Part shown: in pieces, positions 28,168-39,519 of the stretch
How the letters are laid out: each line of letters opens with the position of its first letter
Numbering within the stretch: position 1 is the stretch's first letter
Origin: Nemertoderma westbladi
Lineage: Eukaryota > Xenacoelomorpha > Nemertodermatida > Nemertodermatidae
DNA length: 43,598 nt
Direction of reading: 5' to 3'
Assembly: GCA_032718475.1 (NCBI GenBank)
Contig: JAUCBJ010006176.1
Span: 1 to 43,598 of the forward strand
The notes under the pieces: generated by a model
What the model saw: the letters and a program-made list of their open reading frames with translations, nothing else
The model's database searches: none
What the model was told of the DNA's origin: nothing
Translations under genes and position numbers: made by a program

Positions 28168-29797
28168 TATAAATTGCAAATGAATGCTTTCATGCAGACT
28201 GGTGAACCATATACAGAAAAGACCAAACTCTATTGGAGACATACCATGATTGATCGTAGTCCAACATTTAAATATTGGGACACAGTATAAAACTTTGAAA
28301 TTGTATGCCTTATGTTTATAAGGGCACACAGAGTCTGGGATTTCCAACTATATCTTAATAGTCTAATCGGTATAGCACCATCACATCATCACACATCACA
28401 TCACACATCATGGATCATCACAATTATTAGAGATGGCTATCGATCCACATATATGATATGCAAAATCTACCCCAACAACCCTTTGCCGAGCAATTTAACT
28501 GTGGATGATGGGTGATTTCAAAGTCAAATAGAGTATATTCTACCATACCCATTGACCAAGCCCATGAACAAAATAACAAGTTAGTCAAAGGTAGTGGTGG
28601 AATTATAGGGATTACTGAAAATCCTAAAGCATTTCGTAGATGGATGATTTCTGGTCCTGAGCAATCCCGTATTGTAGAAGAATTTAACCAACAAATATTC
28701 AGTGATAACAGAGATGTTGACAAAACCAATCATGCTGATGGCCTTGCTTCCCAGAAGTGTTTCAAAGAAGAGGTCCTATGTGTATGTATGTATGTATAAT
28801 ATTGACGAACTGAAAACAAAAATAAATACCAAAAGCACAGATCTGACTAGAGGGTCGTCCAATAGAAAATATATAATTACAATACACTAAATAATAATGG
28901 AGCCTAGGAACAAAGAAATATACAACATGCAATATAAATATAATATAAATAGGTCTTAATTCAAACACAGTACCTACATTTAGTAGATGCTATTAATGAA
29001 ATGTATAATCCCTTTTTGGACAGCTCCTCACATCTTGTAACTCTGGATAGTCATATTGTAATGGATGATGATGTGTAATAGATATTGAATGAGTAGGTAA
29101 AGAACAATTTGTAGATTATTGCAAAACAGTAATTGAAGATCGTTCAAAATCAATACATGAACCAATAAAACGAAATTCCTTTCCACAAAAACTTTTTCTC
29201 TTTCAAAAAAAACAAACATAAATCGAAGGCAAATGAAAAGATATCCAACTTGAAGGAAGATATTTCATTATTTTCACGGATGTATATTGCAACACATTAC
29301 AGAAATGGAGATATAGACAATTTCTTCGACCATGGAAATCATCCATTTCTTCCCTCTTTATCGGATAATGGAAAGTTGTATTTTGGAGCAAAATCTGATT
29401 TATTGAAAGAAATTAATAATGTAATTCAATATCTTATGATTATATCTATCTTATGAAATCTAAACGAGTTGACATTGTCTGGGACAGTTATACTAATAAT
29501 AGTCTGAAAGACGGCGCCAGAGAGAAGCGACTGGGATTACACGAAAGTTTGATCGGAATAGTAAAATTCCAATTCAATTTCCTTAGTAATAAAATCATAG
29601 AAATGGAGTGTGCACAATAAAAAGAGCTGTATGTAGTTTTTGGTAGTGAGGTTTTAATTAAATCAAGGAGTACGTATGAAATGCCATTATATGACCATGA
29701 AGAGGCTGACACACGATTACTTCTACATGTACGAAATGCAATTGAACGATGGAACCATGGTGTGGTATTTGCCCCGAGAGCTGACTCGGCAAAAAAG
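28168..29797 (+). pseudogene. Decayed gene of an uncharacterised animal repeat-associated family with PIN-like C-terminal motif
   Basis: Seen, in several frames but collinear: KLYWRHTMIDRSP (about 28220), IRAHRVWDFQLYLNSL (about 28312), IPIDQAHEQNNKLVKGSGG (about 28545-28601) with TENPKAFRRWMISGPEQSR (about 28615-28670), YNPFLDSSSHLVTLDS (about 29005-29050), a KTVIEDRSKSIHEPIKRN segment (about 29125-29175), LKEDISLFSRMYIATHYRNG with SLSDNGKLYFGAKSDLLK (29247-29407), VDIVWDSY...AREKRLG (about 29470-29530), and HEEADTRLLLHVRNAIERWN (29697-29757). I know this order of blocks from hypothetical proteins repeated in cnidarian and other invertebrate genomes. The HEEADTR block resembles PIN/FEN-type nuclease-like domains. 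The frame is cut at about 29797 where LINE B begins. About 190 bases (28785-28970) seem inserted. Biochemical role unknown. Confidence 0.65.
28379..28412. repeat. Simple repeat of CATCA/CACAT type
   Basis: Short degenerate run (CATCACATCATCACACATCA...), within the decayed gene and probably an expansion in it. Confidence 0.7.
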
Positions 29798-30404
29798 CAC
29801 CCCCCAACCCCCACTATGGATTACATTAGTAATGCGGGGGGGGGGGGGGGGTCCAGCCACTAGAGGCCAGTGGAATGACTGGACACAATCGGCCTCACAG
29901 GCGTCAGTTATCTCCTGACTGGCTGCCTGTCTCACCCCCTACTGGAGAGAGAGCGGCAAACAATTCTTTGAGTCCCTTTCCTGATGACCTCTCTGGCCCA
30001 AACCCTGGGTCACCAGGGAGGCCAGATTGTGAGGGGGAGAGGGATTCTGGAGTTGTAGGCTACTCTCATGTTCCACCCCGACCAACAAAGCCATTGGTGA
30101 ATCTGAGGCAAGTCACTAGACTAGCCTCAGTAAACACCCTAACACTCGGATCCCCAATGCGACAAGGTGAGCTGACTGCCTTGGCAGATAAGCTTTCTCT
30201 TAGTGCAGTGCAGTGGGTGTTCAAGAGCACCGAATGCAGACTGATGAGGTTCTGATTAAGGACATGGGGGGCGGTTGGCGACTCGTCCTCGCTTCAGCAG
30301 ATGATAGTGGCAATGGTGGAATTGGTCTATTGATGAATCCAACTGCACATGCAGCATTGGACAAAATAGACCAAATCTCTAACCGCATCATCCGTTGCCA
30401 CTTT
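29798..30404 (+). pseudogene. LINE B copy II, 5' part: leader and start of the endonuclease
   Basis: Seen: after a 16-base G run (29836-29851), a frame from 29875 gives a Pro/Gly/Ser-rich leader. It then reads LRQVTRLASVNTLTLGSPMR (about 30103-30160) and, after a frameshift near 30215, VGVQEHR-type and WRLVLASADDSGNGGIGLL motifs, and SNRIIRCHF (ends 30404). This is the N-terminal half of an APE-type endonuclease: the N-x-TL strand and the Q-E-H motif containing the catalytic Glu. Here the sequence breaks off and resumes at about 35537. LINE C fills the gap. Confidence 0.75.
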
Positions 30405-30548
30405 TAGTGTAGTTCCAGTTTTAGTGTGTTCTGTATTCCAGTATTCTGCACTATGTACTGATGTAGGCTTTGTCAGTACCTACCGGTTCTAAGTGATATT
30501 GCAATAGCCTATTGGCCCCTACCAATTTTACAAATCTATTAAATCAAC

Positions 30549-31343
30549 ATGCCCGCCAACAAACAGAAAAAGAAAATCCCCACGCCGATTGAACTCGTCT
30601 CTCACTCAAGCGGATCCGACAATGAAACTGTTAATGAGAAATCCTACGAGGCGCTTCTATCCGCCATTAAACGGCTAACCAACGAATTCGGTGAACTTCG
30701 TAGCGATATTAAAACCCTCCGTGATGATCAAATGAAGTCCAATGACATTATTCCTGTAGTGAGCAGCCTTGAGCAATGAACGGACGTTCTCGAGAGTGAC
30801 CTCACTTCCATTAAATCTGTCGTATCTGATCAGGCAATCGAAATCGCTAATCTGAGTCAAAGGAACGACGAGCTGGAGCAGTACGGTCGGAATTACAACC
30901 TCGTATTTTATGGAATAAAGAAAAGCGAAACAGACGATGCGGCCGCTATTCAACATGTTCTTAATAAAATCGATGTTAAGATCTGTGATATAGATATAGC
31001 CCATCGCCTAGATATAGCCCATCGCCTCGGTAAGAAAAAGACAGGCCCACGCCCAGTTATAGTTCGTTTCATATCGCGAAACAAGCGAAACTCTACTATC
31101 CGAAAGAAAAATATCCTATCCGACGTGCAGAATAGAGGAGATAAGGTTTACGTAGCCGAGAACCTAACACCACGACGCGCTATTCTTCTAAAGTCTCTAG
31201 TTGACATGAAGAAACAACGAAAGATAAATTCCGCATACTCCTACAATGGGACTGTTATGGCTAAGCTAACTGCTAACTCGCACCCAACGGCGATAAACTG
31301 CCTCGAGGATATCAATCGTCTAACTAACACTAACAGCATGTAA
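30549..31343 (+). pseudogene. LINE C ORF1: RNA-binding/nucleic-acid chaperone-like protein with one stop
   Basis: Seen: MPANKQKKKIPTP start, acidic Ser-rich leader, heptad-like region (residues about 35-110, KRLTNEFGELRSDIKTLRDD onward). A TGA at 30777 lies inside an otherwise continuous frame (probable CGA to TGA change). Then NYNLVFYGIKKSE, an IAHRLGKKK motif, VIVRFISRNKR and VYVAENLTPRRAILL, the RRM-like and C-terminal blocks of LINE ORF1 proteins. An 18-bp duplication at about 30988-31024 doubles DIAHRL. About 264 codons to the stop at 31341. ORF1 proteins bind LINE RNA as oligomers. Start chosen at the first ATG, after an AT-rich leader. Confidence 0.85.
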
Positions 31344-31860
31344 ACATTAAGTCGTTCATGTAACATAACATCTATCCATCCATCTATTAAAATCTATCAT
31401 GTTTCTTTCCCTCGTCTGTGTAAAACTAGGCCTAATTAGACTTGTAAATTCATGTAACATAACATTGTAAATCATAATCATGTTTCTTCAGCATATAACA
31501 AAGAATACACTCTACCTTATCCAATTCGTTTCACTTCTCATAGAAATATAAATGTAAAGTATATATCACCACTTTTATTTTCGAAACCATTTTATACACG
31601 CGTTTGCGTGTGCCGACTAACGCTGTCACCAACTAACCATACCAAAAAATATTCCCTTCATAATAATACATGTCATCTCATGATAACAGTGCTGATAAAC
31701 AATATTTTATTATCAGAATTTTCTATCATTACTCAGCATATCAATACCATAGATTTCACTACTGGTATAGCTGGTATCATATTTTCTCCTGGCAATCTCA
31801 GTTGAATATCAACTTACCTTTTATTTCCCCCTCCCGTACTAATTTTATAGTTTCTCCTAT

Positions 31861-34800
31861 ATGAGCACAGCCAGCGTCAATTCTTGCGAATTTTGTTTTT
31901 CAAAATTTAACCCTAATGAATTTTCTTTTAAATGCGCCTTTTGCACCAATTTATACCACGTACCATGTGGTACCCATTTGTCAACCAGTGATATCTCCAT
32001 ACAAAAACATGAAATTTACTGTAATTTCTGCAATTTGGAAATTTTCCCGTTTCATATGATTCCTAATTATGATGACGATATATTTTCTAATAATGAATCT
32101 GATATCAGTTTAGCTGAAAACTCAAAACAACTAAATAACTATTTTAACGATATTGATCCCGATCAAAACTTGAACTCTAATAATACTGACGGTAGGTACT
32201 TTAATATATCAAAATTCAATAATATCCCCCAAAAAAATAACTCTTTTTCAATTTTCAATTTAAACTGCCGGAGTCTGAACAAAAATTTAAGCCACACTTT
32301 AGATCACATAGCTCTCCTAGATTATCAGTTCGACGTTCTTACTTTCACTGAAACTTTTCTCACTGACGATACTGATCTCACTTACTTTAATATCCCTGGC
32401 TACAGTCCCCCACTTATTACAAACCGAAAATATGGACAATTAAATCGTGGCGGCACCGCCATATACATTAAGAATAGTCTGGATTACTCCATCTGTCAAG
32501 ATATTAAAATTGAAAACTGCGAGTCCACTTGGATAACTGTTAACCGCTCACGGAACTTACTTACTCAGACACAGAAGCCGTTACTGCTAGGAACTATATA
32601 TCGCCCCCAATCGTGCGATGCTGATGAATTTATTGAAAACTTAAATAAGACTATATTCCAATTATCAAAAGAAAATCTAGACATAGTTTTAACCGGTGAC
32701 TACAACATAGATTTACTCAAATCAACCAACATTTCTAACAAATATACCCAAAGCCTACAATCTAACTCTTTTGATCAGTATATCAAGGTTGCAACTAGAA
32801 TAACACCCCACTCTAGAACACTTATAGATCATTTCTCTTCTAATATAACTGATAAATTAATAATGCCTGGAGTTTTCCTATCAGAAATCGAAACAACTGA
32901 CCATCTTGCAACTTTCCTTATTATTCAAAATTATAATGTTTTTTTCAAATCCTCCGAAAAACAGTATACGTATGACTACCGAAAATTTAATAAAACAAAT
33001 TTCTTAAATGATTTAAGAAATCCACGTAATTGGTCATACCAAAGGTCATATAATACATACGAAAAGAAATTTGAGTTGTTTTATAATGACTTTCAAAAAA
33101 TAGTAATTCATTTACCAAAAAAAGAACTACTAAAAAAGGAAATGCCAAAAAAACCGTGGATGACTGAAAACCTGGTTAAGTCAATATTAACTAAAAATAA
33201 ATTATATGCCTCGTTAGGTAAGAATCCCAGTCCTGAAAAAATAAATTACTATAAAAAATTCCGCAATAAACTGACAAATGTACTTAGACTAACTGAGAAG
33301 TCATACTATCACGCACAATTTGAAAAACACAAAAATAATACGAGGAAAACTTGGCAAACTATTAACTCTGCACTCCGTAAGACTAAATCACTTTCTTCAC
33401 CTAAAAAACTTAAAACTACTACATCAACTGGTATACTTGAACACACTGACCCACTTGACATAGCAACTACGTTCAATCACTACTTTGCTAATGTAGGCCC
33501 CCAACTTGCCGGTTCACTTCCTGCAACAAAGCGTAACCCAACACGTTTTGTAAACCACCGGAAACCAAACTCATTTTCCCTCTCTCAAACGTCCGAAACT
33601 GAAACTATATATAATATCCTAAACCTAAGAAATAATTGCTCAACTAACGATAACTTCCCCATTCCTACCCTAAAAATTGCAGCCTATGACCTTGCCCCAC
33701 ACATCACAAATTTCATTAATATCTCCATAAAGATCTGGTTACTTTCCAAATATCCTAAAACAAGCCAAAATAATTCCCGTTTACAAAAGTGGAGATCCGA
33801 CTGATAAAAACAATTATCGTCCCATATCCATACTTCCTGTCTTTACTAAACTTTACGAAACTGTGATTAACTCCCAATTAATTTCATATTTAGAGAAATA
33901 CAATATTCTTTCCAATGACCAATATGGGTTCCGTAAACATTCGACAACTACTGATGCAATTCTGACAATTACCGAACGCCTATATGAAATACTTGACACT
34001 GAGCAATCTGCCTGTTTGATTACAATAGATTTAAAAAAAGCCTTTGACACACTGAATCACGAAATACTACTCAAAAAACTAAACTGCTACGGAATACGAG
34101 GCCTGCCACACACTCTTCTAAAAAGCTATCTAACTGAACGCACCCATTACGTCTCCCTCAATAACAACCAATCCGAACCCCTAACCTCTACCTGTGGAAC
34201 ACCTCAAGGAGCAATTCTAAGTGCCACACTATTCCTTTTATACATTAACGACTTACCAAACTGTACACAATTAACAACAACTCTCTTCGCTGATGACACA
34301 AATCTACCGTACTATCACCCAAACCAAGACACCCTCATCGACACTGTTAATAAGGAACTTACCAAACTTGAAGAATGGCTATTAGATAATAAGCTCTCAC
34401 TAAATCTAAAAAAAACGGAATACCTACTTTCTACTTATCACTAAAAAACAAAATACTACCGACGAACAACTTATAATTCAAGGGAAACCAGTCAATATTG
34501 TAGAATCAACTAAATTCTTAGGCTTATTTATCGACAATAAACTGACTTGGCAACAACACTGCGCTTATGTAAACAAAAAAATCTCAAAATCCGCTGGTTT
34601 ATTTTTCAAACTACGATATATCTTACCTCTGAAAATATTAAAATCATTATACCATACCTTCATCCATCCCTACTTGTCATACGGAATAATTCTTTGGGGA
34701 AACTCAAGTGCAAAAAATATTAATCCAATTAGAGTCAAGGTTAACAAAATAATACGCGCGATAACCTTCAACCACTACTTAGCACACGCACCACCGATTT

Positions 34801-35123
34801 ACAGATCACTAAACATTATACCTATTGACAAACTATATGAACTCGAAACGGCTAAACTTATGTGGGAAATTATTAATCACAAAAAACAAGAATACATTAC
34901 ATCACTGTTTAAACCGACAAGTCTTATTCACTCCCACATCACACGTTCTACAGCTACCCGCAACTACTTCATTCATCGTACCAGACTTCAGCAAACGCAA
35001 AAATCTCTAAAATACCACGGGGCAATAACCTGGAACTCACTACCACGAAAAATAAAAAACAAAAAAACAAAACAATCATTTTCAAAAGATTTAAAAGAAC
35101 TACTCATGGAAGAACTGGTATAA
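31861..35123 (+). pseudogene. LINE C ORF2: zinc finger, endonuclease and reverse transcriptase, two frameshifts
   Basis: Seen: residues about 11-60 form a PHD-like Cys/His finger (CEFCF...CAFC.NLYHVPC...CNFC). An APE-type endonuclease follows (NLNCRSL, TETFL, GTIYRPQS, LTGDYNID, a TRITPHSRTLIDH motif, TTDHLATF). A linker leads to the RT. A one-base frameshift near 33730 moves the frame to KSGDPTDKNNYRPISILPV and on through QYGFRKHSTTTDA, DLKKAFDTLN (Asp), GTPQGAILSATLFLLYINDL and TTLFADDTNL (FADD). A second frameshift near 34430 precedes ESTKFLGLFIDN and the C-terminal SYGIILWGNS block, ending at 35123. About 1,087 codons in all. Two frameshifts with catalytic residues preserved suggest a young, recently inactivated copy. 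PHD fingers at this place are known in some CR1/L2-like elements. Confidence 0.88.
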
Positions 35124-35170
35124 ATAACTAATTAATAAAATTAATAGAATAGAATAATAATTATAATTAA

Positions 35171-35536
35171 ATCTATAAAGTAAGATAAAATAAACATAAA
35201 CCACCTAAATTAATTAAAACATCATCCGCCTGATCTGGCTTTGCTCTCAACCCCCCCCCCCCCCCCCCTACCCCTTAGGCGTAAGCCCCCCCCCCCCCCT
35301 CTCCAACATCAAGTTACTACAACAGTTATTGTCAAAACTAGCATCTGCTACTGACAATCTCTGTTGCTTCCATAAAAATTCTAGAACATAATTTCAAATT
35401 TTTGATATTCATCTGCAAGACTTATTTTTTCACACATTAAACTGTTATGTGCAAAATTTGATGTTTGGAAAAGAAATATTATATATTGATGATTGATTGA
35501 TACTTCTCATGTTCTGGAAGACTGGCTAAGAAGTTT
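35171..35536. other. C-rich and unassigned DNA at the 3' border of LINE C
   Basis: Two C runs (35251-35268 and 35286-35299) surround CCCCTTAGGCGTAAGCCCC. About 230 bases of AT-rich sequence follow, ending in TTGATGATTGATTGATACTT just before LINE B resumes. It may be the rest of LINE C's 3' UTR or a further small insertion. Confidence 0.5.
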
Positions 35537-38081
35537 CCTAAGGTGGTTCTGATTGTGTGTTATTCTCCAACTAGTGTTGCCCCTGTAGAGGAGGTGGAAA
35601 ATTTCTACCAGAATCTACAAGCAGCTACTGATGGAGTGGATCAGCATGCATTCTTAACATTCCTGGGAGACTTTAATGCAAGTCTGCATCAATCACCTAC
35701 ATCACCCTGGGTCTATAGAAATAGTGTTAACCGAAATTCCGTCCATCTTCAGGATTGTATCTCTGGAAATGGATTGTTGTTGGCTGGAACCCAGTTCAAG
35801 ACAGTGGACCCAGTGGTCACAAGTCCCAGATAGACCATATCCTGATTCGTAGGAAATACAGGAGCTCTATACAAGACTGTAATGCATTTACACTACGACC
35901 CTTCTCCAGTGATCACCGCCTTATTGTGGCCAAGGTAAGACTTAGTCTGTGTGCTAGCAGAACAACGAAATCTGCCTTGCCGCGCATGACTGATCCTCTC
36001 TGTTGCAACAGCCAAGTGCGAGATCCAGCTTCACACTACAGCTGAGCAACAGGTATGAGGTTCTTGCCTCTGAGGCGGCAGATCACTGTGAGGGCTATAC
36101 TGCCTTCACAGAGGCAGTTAAGTTAGCAGCTGCAGAAACAGTTCCTGTATACCCTCGAAACAGGAAACGGGCCCCCTGGACTGACAACAAAATTCAGAAG
36201 TGCCGAAATGACCTCTACAAGGCGCAGAAAGAGTCCCGACTCAAACAGACTACAGCGGCCAAGAATGCAGTTAAGGCTGCATCTAGGTCCCTGAACAGGC
36301 AGTCCTCTGTTAATTTACAGGAGCTAATAAACCAACAGGTTGATGCCATCAATGATGCAGACGACAGCAGGCAATCATCCCAGGAATGGAGATCGATCAA
36401 CTTGCTTGCTGGTCGAAAAAGCCAACCAACCACCATGGTTAAGGCTGAATCACCTGCCGATCGCCTCAATGGTTGGAAAGCCCACTTTGAAAAGCTCCTC
36501 AATAATGACAGGGTATTGCCTGATAACTTTATAGAAGTAAAAGTGTCTGAGTCTGTACTCCCAGATATTCCCATTGGCGATATCTCCTTTGCAGAAGTGA
36601 AGGCTGCTGCAAAGAGCATTAAGACCAATTGTGCCAGTGGAGTAGATGGTGTTCCCCCTGAGGTCTTTAAAATACCTGAGTGTTTAAAGCTCATCTATCC
36701 CATCATAGTAGACATGTACCGAACAACAAGAGTCCCACAAGAAATGAAAACAAATAAGTTGGTGCCAGTTCCCAAGAAGGGCAACCTAACACTCTATGGT
36801 TCTTTTTGGGGAATCTCATTGATCTCGATTGCTGCAAAGCTATACAATAGAATTCTATTAAATCGCATCAGGGATCCCATTGAGAGACTGCTCCGTGGAA
36901 ATCAGAATGGGTTCCGTAAAGGTCGTGGGACCATGGAGCCCATTTTGGCACTTAGAAGGATAATTGAAGAGTTATCAAAAAAGAAAGACAGGCATCTGGC
37001 TGTTATCTTTGTTGACTTCTTCAAGGCCTTTGATTCAGTCTCTCGCTCACGTATGTTCAGCATACTTTCATTATATGGGATTCCTGATGAAATTATTGCA
37101 GCAATCAGATCAGTATATGATGGTTCAACAACATTTGTGTCTACTGTTGACGGTGACACAGAACCATTTGAAGTGTTATGGGGCATCCTCCAGGGAGACA
37201 CACTTGCACCATTCTTGTTCATTATTGTGGTTGACTATGTTCTACGCATGTCCTTAGATCATCATAATGATGATGGGGTGATGATAACTCCACCTACTGG
37301 CCCCAGAAGTCGAGGAAATCCTGCCAAGTACCTAACTGATCTAGACTTTGCTGATGACTTAGGAGTACTCTCAGAATCACTAGAGGGAGCCCAACGGCTC
37401 CTCAGCTCATTAGAACATGCTGCTTCTAGTGTTGGTCTTTTTATTAACTCCAGAAAGACCAAAATTTTGACAGTTAACTTTGAAAGTCCTCAGCAAGTCT
37501 CTGATCGGATGAGCATAAGCTCAAAAGATGGTATGCTTGAGCATGTGGATGACTTCTGTTACCTGGGATCATGGATCCGGAAGTCAGGTGAGGACCTTCG
37601 AATACGTAAGGGAAAGGCATGGGCAGCCTTGAATAGGCTTTCCAGGATTTGGAAGTCACCGAGAATTAATCGGAAACTTAAGGTCCGATTATTTAGAGCA
37701 GCAGTTGTTCCAGTACTCCTCTATGGGAGTCCATGCTGGGCTCTAACTGCTGAGGACACCAAATCTCTGGATGGCACATTCACAAGAATGCTACGCCGGG
37801 TTCATTGTGTCAAGTACAATGCACACATCTCCAACCAGACACTATATAACATTGGAGGTGTCTCATTGGTTCCCCCAAGCTTGACACTAGAACAAAATCG
37901 CCTCCGCTTTGCAGGACATTGCTTTCGCCGTGAGGACCAGCCAGTGCATAATCTTGTACTTTGGCAGCCTCATGGAGTGAATAAGCATGGTGGACAGCCC
38001 ATGACTTTCTTGAGACGCATCTTAAAGGACACTGGCCTTGAAGATGCGGATGATCTAGCAAATGTCATGAGTGATAGATAG
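35537..38081 (+). pseudogene. LINE B copy II, 3' part: endonuclease end, reverse transcriptase and C-terminal domain
   Basis: Seen: PKVVLIVCYSPTSVAP and TFLGDFNASLHQ (endonuclease GDFN motif) at 35537-35690, a frame change near 35830, SSDHRLIVAKVRLSL (endonuclease SDH motif), then a 692-codon open frame at 36003-38081. This frame holds the RT blocks NGFRKGRGTMEP, VDFFKAFDS (Asp), GILQGDTLAPFLFIIVVDYV and LDFADDLGVLSES (FADD in place of YADD), VDDFCYLGSWIRKSGEDLRI, and the C-terminal FAGHCFRREDQ...VLWQPHGVNKHGGQP. This is the most intact RT in the window, all catalytic Asp residues present. The 3' end is missing: homology stops at a TGATAG stop (38074-38081), about 60 bases short of the tail seen in copies I and III. 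Confidence 0.9.
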
Positions 38082-38084
38082 TAG

Positions 38085-38985
38085 TCATTGTTATGAAAAT
38101 CAACCCATTGCTATGGAAATGTGTTGCTGCTAGGTAAATAAAGATAAATGAAAACACAACTTTGTACTTCTGTTTATCAACTGATGCTTCCCTATAATGA
38201 AAGCTACATAATAAATTTTCATAATTTCCAACAATTTTCAACATAATTTTAAAGAAAACTCCCGTTGCTATGGTCATAAAGCATAACTTTGTTAAATATT
38301 AATGTGTATAGTAGAACCCACACATATTTAAAATATAATCCTTAAATGATTTACTTCTAATGTAAATTTAAAGCTAAATAGGAAAGTGCTACTGCATAAA
38401 TAAGCAAATATACCCGTTGCTATGGTAACAATAAGGACTTCACTGACGCTGGTGACGACCATAAAGGTAAACTATGTACTAACCAACCAACATATATATA
38501 TACACATGGACGCAGTTGAAGTATGTACAATATAATTTTTTCGAGATTTTCCGCAGATTACCGATTGTTTTCAGTTGCCATGGCAACAGAAACAGACTTA
38601 CTTCGTCGGGACTTAATTGTCTGAACTTAGCTGTTTCATGGTAACTGGATTTCACATAACGAAACATTTCAGAATGTCATTATTTGCTTGTTTCCATGGT
38701 TACAGGGAGGCTGCCAATCCATTGAAATGGAGCCACTACTAGAAATGAAGAGTGGGGCATGCACAATATATTTGTAATTTTTCATGATTTTGGTGGATGG
38801 GGAACACGTACTAGGCAGCAGTTTAACAAAATACTGATATTTACCATAAAAGGACGTTTTATGAAGTATTCTGAGTAGTTGCCATGGCAACCAGGTTTTG
38901 AAAATTACCACAATCGAATCACTGATAGCGATTTAGTGGGGGTGGGTAAGGGTTATAATTCTGTAGAAGGCTTGGAAAATGATGT
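38085..38985 (-). repeat. X-box-studded dispersed repeat, copy B (inverted)
   Basis: Inverse of 27155-28073, with small indels. X-box-like palindromes: ATTGCTATGGAAAT (38107-38120), GTTGCTATGGTCAT (38264-38277), GTTGCTATGGTAAC (38416-38429), GTTGCCATGGCAAC (38574-38587, perfect), GTTTCCATGGTTAC (38690-38703) and GTTGCCATGGCAAC (38878-38891, perfect); one more lies just outside at 39006-39019. It starts within a few bases of the LINE B stop at 38081. Confidence 0.85.
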
Positions 38986-39519
38986 TTTGCAAATGACCCC
39001 CTGCTGTTGCCATGGAAATGTGAAACCCTTAATATGCGAATTTTTCGTGGAGCCAGTGATTTTCATATATACCTCACTTTTGCGCTTCGTCATAGTAATT
39101 TTCATGCTTTTGTAAAATTTTTCGCATTTTTAAAGCATAACAGACTCCACTAGTATAAAATAAAATGTACACGTCGAAAATTCCAGAATAATGATGTTAC
39201 CTAACTGACACATACAGATAACCTCTACCATATTTGGTTTGGAATTTGCGGTTGTTAAATATCTGCAGTTTTTGAACGCTGATATCTCAGCTATTATCAG
39301 CGAAATTATTAATTATTTACATAGGAATCCTTTCTATAACACCTTTCCATTGGTACCAACAAATCACTATAAGGACGAATAATAACTGCTGTGCAACTGG
39401 TGGATTATCGATTATAATCCAGGACATGGTGTAGGAATATTACAGCTATTATTTATTTTCTAAAATGTTCATGTAAACATAATTAACAGTTTGTTTCTTA
39501 AATCCTGTACGGATAAAAC
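38986..39519. other. AT-rich stretch, no gene seen
   Basis: Contains the outlying X-box-like GTTGCCATGGAAAT (39006-39019). Otherwise no motif or repeat recognised. Confidence 0.45.

Larger units (their letters stand above)
30405..35170 (+). mobile_element. LINE C: near full-length two-ORF non-LTR retrotransposon nested in LINE B
   Basis: Seen: about 140 bases of leader, ORF1 (30549-31343), a 517-base inter-ORF region (31344-31860), ORF2 (31861-35123) and an A-rich 3' region of AATAATTATAATTAAAT type. It splits the LINE B endonuclease exactly between SNRIIRCHF and PKVVLIVCYSPT, so it inserted later than LINE B. ORF1 with a coiled coil and RRM-like part, plus ORF2 with a zinc finger, endonuclease and RT, fits the CR1/Jockey group; this is my inference. 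A clear target duplication was not identified, and the 3' border is uncertain because C-rich DNA follows. Confidence 0.85.

Noticed and set aside
27879-28172. 97-codon frame shared with the inverted copy at 38277-38065 (both start MTIATGVFF)
   Set aside because: The agreement is explained by the DNA repeat itself. No motif, and the frames end differently.
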